From the NCBI GenBank assembly GCA_905250075.1, contig CAJNOP010000012.1, positions 186,001 through 250,000 of the forward strand: 64,000 nt of DNA, given 5' to 3'. Numbering within the stretch: position 1 is the stretch's first letter; the number at the start of each line of letters is the position of its first letter. A program made the position numbers and the translations under genes. This document shows, piece by piece, positions 23,901 to 34,454 of this stretch. The notes under the pieces were generated by a model that did no database searches, had not been told where the DNA came from, and was given only the letters and a program-made list of their open reading frames with translations. The stretch comes from Rotaria sp. Silwood1 (Eukaryota; Rotifera; Eurotatoria; Philodinida; Philodinidae).

Positions 23901-25704
23901 ACAGATATATATATATACATGCATTATAAAACATCAGGACAATAAGATCTCAGTGATCTAATATAAAGATTTGTTATGATTAATAGATTGATTAAAAAAT
24001 AAATTTTGTTTTTAATGTGGCTGATGGAATTCTTTGTGGATGAAATCTCTAAATTGATCACTTATTGTCAATCTTATCTTTTAAAAATTTGAAATATTTA
24101 GGGGACTATTTTTTTTCAAAGAAGAACTCGACTTTTCACATCATCCATTTAGTTTGTCAAAGAGGAGTATAGTCATTGGCTTGTGTGTAGACTCAAAAAT
24201 TTGTTTCTCATTCCATGAGATTGATAGATTCCTGTAGTACATCAAAATTCTTGTAAGAAAGTCTAAAGTTTTTCGATTGAAAATAGAAGTATTTTCTTCT
24301 CAGTGGTACATACTTAGAAAAGATGCTTGAAAAAATGTTACGTTTTATATTGTTAATGAATTGAACTAGAACTTCTTTGTTACAAGCGAAGAAGATTTGC
24401 ATCAAAAACTAGAGTTAGGTTAACTAAAAGAAAATGTCGAAAGTTTTCTTCGTCTTCAGTGGCTAACAAGAGAAGTCCTCGGACTGATAAATCGCTTTTG
24501 CGACGAGATGATTTGCATTATATAGACTCAAATGAGTCATGAATAATCTGAAAAGAGTTAATGATCTTAGCGTATTACTGCGAAGATGCTGTACTTTTAC
24601 GGTGCTTTTTAAATGAATGCCGTGATTCCCTCCAGAAACACCAGAAAAAACTGACTTTTGAGTTTTTGTTTGAAAATTTATTAAGAAACAAACCTGAATA
24701 AGAGTAGTTGTTCGAGTGTTTCAAATCTTGCCACTGCTCCTATCCTAAGATTCAATTAGAGCAATCGTGTGTTCTTCACATCGTTCATATAAATTGGTAG
24801 ATTTTATGTTTCTATTTTATGGTAGAAGCAAATCAAAGGACTGGAAGCATTCACAATAAACTATTCTTGTGAAGACCTGCCTCTATGAAAAGTATCAAGT
24901 CAAAATTCGAAAATCAACTTTTTTTGATGTTTCTTAGGAGGCCACAGTATTTATTAAAACAATATCTTAGAAGTGAAGTATCTCCGTAATAATAAACTGG
25001 AATCAGATGTTCTTTCTAGAGTATTCATAGTTCATTTGGGTCTGCATGAAGGACGTAGCCTCAACTGAAAAACAATTTATCAATTTGAGGACTTACCTAG
25101 TAAACTTGAGAAACACTTTCAAAAAAATTATTCTGTTTTAGAGGAAAGTAGATTTAAAACTTTTTTCAAGAGTCGAATTCAATTAAAGATAAATGTCAGC
25201 ATGTTTGATCAAGTGCACGTTTTTGACACAAGATGCGTATTTTGTCTGAACTGTACCAACTTTATACAGTGCCAAATGTGAGTTGAAAAAAAGAAGTACT
25301 AACTGTATGTTATGTCAAAGGCATAAAAATGATTCGCACTTTTTCTTTCTATCTTTAACTTTTGAATGAGGTTCTCATTAAGATTCTTGACCCTCCTCTA
25401 GACGCACAGATTTTTTGGTGTCTATGAATATGGTATAATTTTCCATATAGAATCTGCATTGTTTTTTGATCAATACAAATTCTATGACGAAATCATTTCA
25501 CATCTTATTATCATAAGTAAAAATAATGGATTTCGGGTTGAATGATTTTGATAAATTTTTCATTGTTTTATCAAGGTAAAATAGTTTCATTTCTTATCAT
25601 ATAAATCATATAAAAAAACAAGTATTTAAACTATAACAATAATAAATAAAAGTGTATATACAAATCTAAAATAATAAATCGTTGACTAATTGAGTTTGCA
25701 AAAA
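23901..25704. other. Intergenic, contains a dispersed repeat
   Basis: Convergent spacer between the thioesterase and the first member of the small basic protein family. No gene recognised. The central part (about 24690-25060) is a repeat related to the arms in the desaturase intron, listed separately. Confidence 0.4.
24690..25060 (+). repeat. Dispersed repeat related to the desaturase-intron arms
   Basis: Aligns by eye with 3420-3620 (plus) and with the reverse complement of 2220-2470. Shared blocks include GAAGCAAAT-AAA, AAACTATTCT-G--AAGACCT, CTCCGTAA-AATAA-CT and TAGAGTATTCATAG-TCAT. That makes at least three copies of an undefined repeat in this window. No coding potential or terminal repeats were recognised. 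Confidence 0.5.
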
Positions 25705-27304
25705 CTAAAATAAATTCTGTTGAATTCGTTCATCCACTTTTGTATGTCTTGGTTTGAATATACGTTGATAAGGATTACCATTAACGCTATTCTTATAAAA
25801 AACAGTCCATCTCGATGATTTGTGACGACGTCGTTTAGCAAGTCTGATTTTTTGTTTTTCTTCTATTTTTAATATTTTTTCGACTTTTTTCAATTCTCTT
25901 TCAAATAATATTTCTTGCTTTTTTATTTGTTTTTCTTGTCTTTTTCGTTCATTTTCTATCTTTTTTTGTTCATATTCCAATTTCTTTCGTTCTTTTTCTA
26001 AAAGTTTCTTCTCTGCTTCCTTTTTCTTTGCTTCATTATGACGTTGCCATTCAGGTACATACGGACCAATTTCACCGGATTTTAATTTGTCACGGTATCG
26101 AGTTACATATTCGCCTCTAAACATTAAATAAAAGTTATTTTTCTATAAAAAAATCGATAAGTATCGCAGGTGATACAACTTGGATTAAATCATTTAAAAT
26201 TTAAAAAAGTTAATCTAAATCTAACTGTTTGGACTGTAGTTTGTAATTTTTGAGTATTATGAGAAAAACATGAAGTACAACTATGTTTTATTTATAGCAA
26301 TGCATTTCGGTAATACTAGAAAAAGATCGGATGGGTCTTAGAATGGTGTCAGAATTTGAGATTGAAATACAACAGCAATGTTCAGATTTCTGAAAAAAAG
26401 AATTTTCTTTCATTAATCATCAAATTTCAGAAACTCATAAAACAATACTGAAATATATCGAGACATGAAAAGTGAATTTCCAAGGAACTTCGGTAATCAG
26501 TCATATGACACGTAGAACTTTCTATGTGATTTAGAGAATTGCTAAAGCACTAGACGATCACTTTCCAGTCATTTCGCCATTTAGAATCCTTCGATCAGCA
26601 ATTTTCTATTGAGTTTCAAAAATTAGAAATATCTGCAACAAAAGTCCTGGAAAGCTATCAGAAAATGATGGAAAAAACCAAGAATCAAGCAACGAATATC
26701 AAGGACATAACTGTAATTACTACCTTATCCAAATAAATTTCTCAACCAGTTTTTGAAGAAAATAAAACATGAAAAGAAATTTCAAGCCGATTTATGAAGA
26801 ATTTCCAGTAGGTACCAAAAGATTATAGATATGTCCATAATTTCTTTGCCTTTAATGTATATGGATTCAGTCAATCTTGAGAAAGAAGAACCCTATCTCA
26901 TCGGCAGTAATAATTTTCGATTTCAGTAATCAATATGAAATTTCTAAAAACTCTTATAGTTTTAGAAGTTCAGTTTTTTATTTCCATAGATTTACACTTA
27001 GGATGGTTTTATCGTCAATGAATACCCATTATGAAATGTTTCTTTATATAAAAACTTACATTGCCTTCTGAGAAGATACTTTTTTCTTGATTTGACTACT
27101 TCCATCTTTACGAAGAACTGTACGAGCTGAATTGAGAAAATCATTTCGAATCTTGATCAAGAGAAAAAAAAGTGATCGATGAAATATTTTTGAAAGAAAA
27201 CATACATTAATCATGAGAAGTCTTTGAAGAAAAAGTTGATTATCTTCCAAATTTTTTCGACGAATATTTTCTACATTACGTTCATCACGTTTAGGAGACG
27301 ACAT
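25705..27304 (-). CDS. Small basic coiled-coil protein, local family member 1
   Basis: Three exons on the minus strand (27304-27206, 27151-27060, 26116-25705; the second intron is 943 bp) give 200 residues. I do not recognise the protein. Residues 9-33 contain RNVENIRRKNLEDNQLFLQR, followed by IRNDFLNSART, then EYVTRYRDKLKSGEIGPYVP. A Lys/Glu-rich coiled coil of about 70 residues follows (EKKLLEKERKKLEYEQKKIE...). It ends with a conserved basic module, KSSRWTVFYKNSVNGNPYQR-IFKPRH. The same exon plan and motifs recur at 29088-29605, in shorter form at 31740-32058 and in a decayed copy at 27540-28110. High Lys/Arg content suggests a nuclear or nucleic-acid-associated role, but that is a guess. 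An acceptor-like AATAG ends three bases before the ATG. Confidence 0.7.
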
Positions 27305-27539
27305 AACCTATTAAAAATTAATAAATAACTATTCAATTAGGAAAATATTACTCCATTACTTAAATCATATGTAAAGTTTAAAATACGATAGTGGAACAGA
27401 GATGAATCTGAAAGATAAATATAGTTGATAATGTGAATTATTTGAATAAGTTGTATCAATACAAAAAAAAAACAAATACATGCACGAAATGAAAATACAA
27501 ATATTAACTATTTTATTTTGAAGATTCAATCATTTCTCG

Positions 27540-28110
27540 TTAAATACGTTCATCTAGCATTTGTAAGATGTAATTGAAATATATGTTGATACAGATTAGC
27601 ATTATCGTTATACAACAAAGTCCATTTTGACAGAGGAGGATGGTTTTTCGTTTTTTTTTTAATTTTAACCCGTTTTTTTTCTTAATTCTTGTTCTTGTAA
27701 TTGTTCTTATTTTTTCATTTCTTTCTTCTGTTTTTCTTGTTCTTTTTTCAATATTTTATTGTGAATTTGTGGTTGTCGTTTAGATATATGAGGACAAATT
27801 TTCACCAGATTTTACTTTCAACTTATATCGAGTTGAATATTTAATTCTAGAAAAACAAATTGACAAAATGATTCATTGTTTTGTTGCATTTAAATGAAAA
27901 TTTACTTTTTATGTTTAATAGGTATTTTAGTATTTTTCTGTTTATGAAGAATTGAACGAGCATGATGAAGAAAATAATTTCGAATTTTAATTTAAAACAA
28001 AAATCAAGAATTGGTAGATTTATGAAGTTAAATTTACATTATTTATGCAAAGTATTTTAAGAAAAAGTTGAATATCTTCGGCATGTCTTGTACGAACTAA
28101 ATTAGATATC
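27540..28110 (-). pseudogene. Decayed copy of the small basic protein family
   Basis: Reading the minus strand, all exons of the family are detectable but broken. RHAEDIQLFLKILCINN near 28100-28045 corresponds to the RRKNLE-NQ-FL block. IRNYFLHHARSILHK near 27995-27950 corresponds to IR-DFL-SAR. YSTRYKLKVKSGEN near 27830-27795 corresponds to the TRY--K-KSGEI block. SKWTLLYNDNANLYQHIF near 27635-27580 corresponds to the WT-FYKN-NPYQR-FKP module. A frameshift after SGEN runs into a stop; several more stops and a frame change separate it from the C-terminal block. Splice sites are partly preserved, so it arose by DNA duplication, not retroposition. Confidence 0.75.
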
Positions 28111-29087
28111 AACAAACAAGATATTAATTATCAAGATTAAAGTTGTAAGCTGATCGACTGAGCTGTTATCGTCAACAATATTCTAATAATCTAGCACAAA
28201 GATGAAAGCAGTACTGATGTCTTTTTTTTATTTTTTGCTCTTAGTATTTCATAGAGAATTTGTAATGAAACTTTGTTGAAAGCTAATACTAAAAAACAAA
28301 TAAATAGGTCTGGAGCATCTCTGAGCAGTTTGACTTATTCAAGTATTTTGACTTTATTAGCTTCATTTATTGATAAAAATAGGAAAGTTTTGTTAACGAA
28401 ATGAGCAACAAAAGAAGTTTTACAAAATCTAACATATCAAAACAAATACTATCCGGTGCCTGCGTTCTTTTTTTGGTTGTCTACTGATGAAAGTCCTCGC
28501 AAAAAAAAGGACAGTACAATAAAAAGACAACATATTGTTCACTATTACATGTACTACTAACTGTGAAAGCAGAGCCAAAAGGTTTTTCTGATCAGATTCG
28601 GGACCAAAAACGATTGGTCCCACTCATCATTAGATGTTACTTAACTTGTTAATAGTAAATAGAAAAATGAGAATTCTTCTCTATTATTAAGAAAAAAAGC
28701 TCAATTCATTCGTTCAAAGTACAATGGCAATATGTCATGCTTTTTTCTGGAACATTCGGTAGAGTTTTTTAAATTTTTTGGCAACTACGATAGTTTTACA
28801 AAGATGGTCCTGTTAAGTTTCTTCGCAGTACATTTCCCTATAACTATATATTTTTGTTTGAAAGGCTTGTTAAGAAAATCTTCGAAACGCAAAAGAATAA
28901 GTAAAACATCATCAGTCACCACTAATCTAGGCATCGGCTCTCACATTTTATCAAGTTAGTAATTGATTAACTTTTATCATCGTCAAGTGTAAGATTATAC
29001 TTATATATTAATCTGAAAGACAAATATTTCAAGTCTATATAATCAAGATATACACAAATCTAAGATCTAATTATATGTTCAAGAAAA
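28111..29087. other. Intergenic, no gene seen
   Basis: Spacer between the decayed copy and family member 2. Small ORFs at 28429-28623 (minus) and 28732-28959 (plus) have no recognisable features. No repeat or RNA gene noticed. Confidence 0.35.
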
Positions 29088-29605
29088 TTATTTTCGAATT
29101 CGTGGTTTAAATGTACGTTTATAAGGATTAGCCATATTCTTATAAAATAAAGTCCATTTTGAAGGATGACGTGTTTTTTTCTTATTAATTTTTTGTTGCC
29201 GTTGAGGAATCAATGGTTGAATTTCACCTGATTGAACTTTTAAATTATATCGAGTTAAACGTTCGACTCTAAAAACAAAAAAAAACAATCAAATTAAAAT
29301 GAAACTAATCTATATTTATTCTCTCTCATTTACTTTTCATAATGAATTTTATGCTTTGTTTTATTTTCACCTTTGGGAACAGCTGTACGAGCTGATTGAA
29401 GAAAATCATCTCGAATCTTAATTATAAAGAAAAAATAATCATTGGTAAAAGATTGATTAAGATATATTTACAGTATTCATTCGAAGTTTATTAAGAAAAC
29501 GTTGATTTTCTTCAAGATTTTTTCGACGAATTTCTTCAACATTTCGCTGAGAAAATAAAAATTAATAAACAATATTAACAATAGAATAAAAAGTACTTTA
29601 GCCAT
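29088..29605 (-). CDS. Small basic protein, local family member 2
   Basis: Four exons on the minus strand (29605-29597, 29546-29472, 29416-29334, 29268-29088) give 115 residues. After MAK come RNVEEIRRKNLEENQRFLNK, then IRDDFLQSARTAVPKG, VERLTRYNLKVQSGEIQPLI and the C-terminal module SKWTLFYKNMANPYKRTFK-PRIRK. It aligns along its length with member 1 (25705-27304) but lacks the long Lys/Glu coiled coil. Function unknown. The first exon holds only nine coding bases; an acceptor-like GTAG ends 12 bases before the ATG. The stop codon of the upstream acidic gene is only 74 bases away, so the two might share a transcript. Confidence 0.7.
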
Positions 29606-29679
29606 TTTTTTTAAATCTACAATATATAAATCAAATGTTCATATTTATTTAAACAAAACAAAAATAATCTAAAAAAAAA

Positions 29680-30061
29680 TTAATCTTCTTCTTCTTCTTC
29701 TGATGATGATGAAATAGCAACATTCATTTTTTTAGATACATAAGATTTATGAGAATTAGTTTCAGAAACGACGTTTGATGCTTGTAATCCAACATTTGGC
29801 AAAAATATTTTCACATTTTCAGAAACTGTCTTAGCAGTCTTACGAATAGGTCGTATTTTTTTCGTAATAGTTATTTTTTCTGCATGTAATGGTTGCCAAT
29901 CTGTATCGATTGTTTTTGTAAAAGCAGAACTTAAATCATCTTCTTCATCATTTGATGTTTCATCAGTTAATACAATAAAATCATCATCATCAATTATTGA
30001 TTGATTATTGTAATTGATTCGAGACATTGATTGAATTCGAGAACTTCGACGTATTTCGGAT
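29680..30061 (-). CDS. Acidic hypothetical protein, at least its last exon
   Basis: An open exon runs from an acceptor-like CTTCAG (ending at 30062) to the stop at 29680. It reads RSEIRRSSRIQS before the first ATG (30027), then 115 residues from MSRINYNNQS. The protein is rich in Asp/Glu and Ser (IIDDDDFIVLTDETSNDEED; tail SSSSEEEEED), with a basic middle (KITITKKIRPIRKTAK). The RRSSRI element and acidic low complexity are typical of chromatin-associated proteins, but I cannot assign a family. It may start at the internal ATG or have an upstream exon I could not place. It lies 74 bases upstream of family member 2, in the same direction. Confidence 0.55.
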
Positions 30062-31739
30062 CTGAAGATAAAAGGAAAATTATTTCAATAACGAATTTTA
30101 TTTTTGTCTAATAGCGAATGGCCCATCAATTTTCTGGTTGTCATAGATTTGAACTGAATTTATTTTTAAAGGATTTAACACTTGATTAAAGGTAAAATCA
30201 TTATTGTAGTAATATTGCGAACATGTTATACCAACAATCTTCAAACACAAAATACAGTTCTCATGTATGTATATTGGACTATGTAAATTAATTGTACTAT
30301 CCGTTTTGTGAAGTTTCATAAGGTCTATCTTATTACGATATTCAAGAATTTTCATAACGATACTTTATTGCATAACATAAGGGCTGAATAACAAGTAATA
30401 ACTATGGTATGTAATAAGATTTTGGTAAAAAAAATTCTTGAATATAAGAATAAAATAGAGTTTTTGAAGCTCTACAAAGTGCATAGTACATAGTTCGACG
30501 AGAGAACATGTGAATACAAGAGAACTATATTGTGTGGTTGATCGTAGTGTTACTATAATAATTTTTTTTATTATTATCTCTGTGATATCCATTCGTATAT
30601 AAGTTGGTAGATAATTAAACAATGAAAACTAGAGAAGATATTGAGCAAATCAGAACATCCTCATTTTTTATGAGTCATTCATTAGTTTTAAAAAACGATC
30701 AATCATTTTTTGGCAAATATTACCATGGAAACAAAGAAACTTAGGATTGATTCTCATGCTACTGTCTTGATATTGTTTTCAAAAGTGAACATAAAGGGTT
30801 TTGTTTTATTGTTAAGGCAATAGTATTAAATCATTCTAGCACTGTCTATGGAGAATAGATGATTGATCTTTCGTTTCTTTTTACCTTACGAAACATTAAT
30901 ACGATCACCGTAGAGCTGCCTACTCTTTAACTGACTGAAATTTATCATTACATATTACCAATACTAAATGTGAATTGTGGTGATAATGAACAGACAACAT
31001 CAGTCAATCTGTTTCATTTTGAATCGATATGATAGAGCAGTTCAGACCATAGATGTCCAATGTGGCTGGATATCTGCCATTGCCGCGATGGTTTTCAAGA
31101 AACTATTCAAAAACCTCTTCCGTCCCTATGCTAACTTAGAACAATGAGATTGACTTTATGATATTCACCATGATTTTGACTGTTGAAGTTGTAGAGACTC
31201 AAATCGGATACAACTTTATACAATTTTACAATTTCTCTGAAAACGAAAGCTGCTGCAACAGTTTTTTGAAACACCATAGCTCAGCCTATATCTAATTACA
31301 AAACTAACGGTAAATTTGTAGGAATTTCGGACGAACATATATTAAAACTTTTGTTTGATCAGAGTTTCAATAGCACTTAATTACAGTACTATTATGAATC
31401 TAATTGAATTTCTCTTGGGTATAATAGTTGCTGAACAAGACTATTGCCATTTGACAATATTTAAAATTGAGCGAAAACTCACTCTTTGTTTATTACTTGT
31501 GGTAGAAGTACTTTGTTCTTCTTGTCAAAGCTCGTAAAAATATAGTACTCAGAAGCATAAACTAAGAGAATGCATCGATAGCTTCACTTGTTTGACATTC
31601 ATCTACATGCATGTGACACTCGAACGAGCACTTTTCTCGTCAGAAAACTTTAAAAAAACCTTATTGATTTCACTTCATATCTGTTTAGGAGTAATTTTCT
31701 TCTCAACGAACGATTTTGAAAAGAACGTTTAAGTAATTC
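30062..31739. other. Intergenic, no gene supported
   Basis: AT-rich spacer. Two 85-residue minus-strand ORFs (30098-30355 and 30365-30622) are open, but have no recognisable domain and no clear splice connection to the acidic exon. The first could hold a 5' exon of that gene; I cannot support this. Confidence 0.35.
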
Positions 31740-32058
31740 TTACTGATCGACAATTTCTTTTCGACTAGATTTTTTTCGTGGTGGTTTATTTGTTGTTGTT
31801 GCAGAGTTAACTGCTGTTTTTAAATCATCACGAACCTAAAGAAAAAATGAATTTGAAAATATTTGACTATTCAATTAAACTAAATAAATACATTAAATAG
31901 TTTAAGATTTTCAAGAAAATGTTGATTATCCATAACATTCTTTCGACGTTTTTCTTCAATAGTATCATTATCTTGATATAAAATATTTGTTTCACTCTAA
32001 ATTTCAAACAAAGATTCTTAATTTTCAACAAAGAAACCGTTCTTACTTCACTAGACAT
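31740..32058 (-). CDS. Small protein, short local family member
   Basis: Three exons on the minus strand (32058-32047, 31996-31892, 31835-31740) give only 70 residues. The second exon carries TIEEKRRKNVMDNQHFLENL and the third VRDDLKTAVNSATTTNKPPR followed by KKSSRKEIVDQ. These correspond to the two N-terminal blocks of members 1 and 2, with exon boundaries at equivalent places (after the FL--L--N block, before I/V-R-D). The C-terminal TRY and WT-FYKN modules are absent, so it is either a truncated paralogue or a shortened functional form. Function unknown. Confidence 0.55.
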
Positions 32059-33659
32059 TAGAAAAGAATATTCTCTGGTCGAACTTAAAAAGCGGCAAGA
32101 AATAAAGTCATATAAAGTTTTCTGTTACGATTTGTTAATGACGAAACCAATATTATATCAATAGAGGTCATTACTAACGTCGATATTTTTTATTTTTTTA
32201 TACTTATTTATGGTTCGACATGAGGATAAGTCAATAGTATTTTAGAAGTCTTTCGACTTCATATAATTTGCGTTTAATTTAGTAAATGAAATTTAAAAAA
32301 GTATTTTATGGTTAGTATAATCCTGATTTATCAAAAACAGATATTGAAAAAGCTACACAAGATGGTAAAGTCTGTTTATATTTTTTTTTTCATATAAAAT
32401 CTAGTAATAATATTTAATGTCGTAGCTTAAAGAAAACGGTTATATATTTGATGTGGCTTATACATCTGTGTTTAAATGAATAATAAAAACTCTTTCTAAT
32501 ATTCAATAAGACTTTGATTTTTACTGGTTTTTTGTTGATTATTATTAGCGTCTTAATCAATAATGACTTGTTTATTGTTTAAATAGAGTTTAAAAGACGT
32601 TTGTTTTCTAAATTTAAAGTCATGCTTATTATACTCCATCACACTGAAACTTAATGAATTTAGCCCACGAAATGGTCTCCAATTATAATATTATAAAAAA
32701 ATTTCTTCCAAAACAAAATTTATATTAACGTGTATTTTCATTCATATGACTATTCTTATACTATCGATTCATGAAGATCAAAAATTATTTATTTTAATAT
32801 GAGGATCAAATCAATATCTTGACAAAATATCTCAAGAAGAGATTGTTGAACTTGATTTATCAATAATAGGTTCGAAAAAATAAATCATAAATTCAATTGT
32901 ACTGATATTGCACAAGATGATTTTGTTAAAAAACCAACTGAATAAGCTTTTAATTATGGGAACGAAGATAAATAAATATTTTATTGAATATTCAAATCAA
33001 ATGATAGATGTGAAACTTTAATTGTCCGTTTTATTTTTGTATGATTGATATTTGTCAGATAGTTTGTTTAGTATATTTATACTTGACTACACTTCTGTTT
33101 TAATTCATTAAAAAATTTGTTTTGAAAATATAGACTTTTGATAATGGATTTTGATGAAAAGATTGAATAAATAAAATGACGGACTTCATACTTCAGTTAG
33201 AAATACTTAGCTGCTTAAAACCGACCTTATTTAATAATAATCTAAAGTATAACCTATTTTTTAAAAGCAAAGAATATAATATCGAATTAATAATGATTTG
33301 ACATGAGTTATAAAATGTTCTTCTAGAATTTGATAGACAAAATCCTGCAATTCTCAGAACATAATGCGTCATTTTTTCCCAAAAATTTGCATTATCCGCA
33401 TGATATGTAGTATAAACTTATTGATCAATAAACAGAAAATGACATATATTAGTTTATTTCATATTCAAAATTTCTTTTGACATGAATTTAATGTTAGTAT
33501 TACCATTAAAAGTTCGTTAATTAGTACTATGAATATAATCTATAATCAATCAAGACAAAATCCTATATAACAAAAATTACCCTTTTGCTTAATATGAACA
33601 ATTTTACTGATTGAGAGAACGATAGTCTAAAATATTTTGTAAATTTATTTTAGATCATA
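32059..33659. other. Spacer with possible coding relics
   Basis: No intact gene. The plus strand at about 32320-32460 reads like a broken exon pair (NPDLSKTDIEKATQDGK, then KENGYIFDVAYTSVFK). Around 32810-32880 it reads QYLDKISQEEIVELDLSIIG before stops. These fragments have coding-like composition, but I cannot identify a parent gene. The acceptor-like TTTTAG ending at 33653 lies six bases before the PEX2 ATG. Confidence 0.35.
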
Positions 33660-34454
33660 ATGGATGAACAAATGACAGCTCTTCGAACACCTCAAATAGA
33701 TGCAAATTATCTCGATGAAGATTTTCATTCATATAATTGGGATATATTTTCATCACTTTTTCGTTTTAATTATTCACATTTAACACATTCATTTAAACAT
33801 GAATTTCAATTATTTCTTCGTTTATTAACATCATATAATACACTTCTTTCATCAAGTTATTCAACAACAATTGGTCAACAACTTTTACAAATTAAATATT
33901 CATCAGTACCATTAACACGTTATCAAAAATTTCTTTATTTATCATCATTTGTTTTTTCTTATCTTTATGAAAAATTTTTAGTTGATTATCGTCGTTTATT
34001 ACCATTTCAATTTATTTATAAATCACTTGTATTCATTAATTTTCTAGTCTTTCTTCATGGTGGTAAATATATTAATCTATTCGAACGATTAACTAGTTTA
34101 AAAACAGTTCATAATCATCCTCCATCACTTCGTATACTTGATTATTCATATATGAAACGTGAATTAATTTGGCATACACTTAATGAAACATTAGGTACAT
34201 TAATACCATTTATAACTTCATTAAAAGCACGTACATTAATGAGAAACTATTTATCGGGAACAATAATGAAACGACTTGAACAAACAAATATATGTTCTGT
34301 ATGTGAACAATCGATTGTAATGCCTCATGAATCAATTGGAGATTGTAAACATTATTTTTGTTATGTGTGTGCTTATAGTTTGATACAACAATCATGTCCA
34401 ATTTGTTTTAAAACGATTAATAATATTAAACCAAAAGAATTTTTCTCCAAATAA
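33660..34454 (+). CDS. PEX2: Peroxisome biogenesis factor 2 (RING E3 ligase)
   Basis: A single exon of 264 residues. The N-terminal half matches the Pex2/Pex12 region of PEX2: IGQQLLQIKY near 71-80, then INFLVFLHGGKYINLFERL near 126-144 and YMKRELIWHTLNE near 164-176, with hydrophobic membrane segments. The C-terminus is a RING with C212, C215, C229, H231, C234, C237, C246 and C249. PEX2 forms the peroxisomal membrane ubiquitin ligase with PEX10 and PEX12 and ubiquitinates the import receptor PEX5 for recycling. Human PEX2 is about 305 residues, so this one is compact, mainly around and after the RING. The TAA stop is embedded in an AATAAA signal (34450-34455). Confidence in identity is high. 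Confidence 0.93.
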   Translation: MDEQMTALRTPQIDANYLDEDFHSYNWDIFSSLFRFNYSHLTHSFKHEFQLFLRLLTSYNTLLSSSYSTTIGQQLLQIKYSSVPLTRYQKFLYLSSFVFSYLYEKFLVDYRRLLPFQFIYKSLVFINFLVFLHGGKYINLFERLTSLKTVHNHPPSLRILDYSYMKRELIWHTLNETLGTLIPFITSLKARTLMRNYLSGTIMKRLEQTNICSVCEQSIVMPHESIGDCKHYFCYVCAYSLIQQSCPICFKTINNIKPKEFFSK

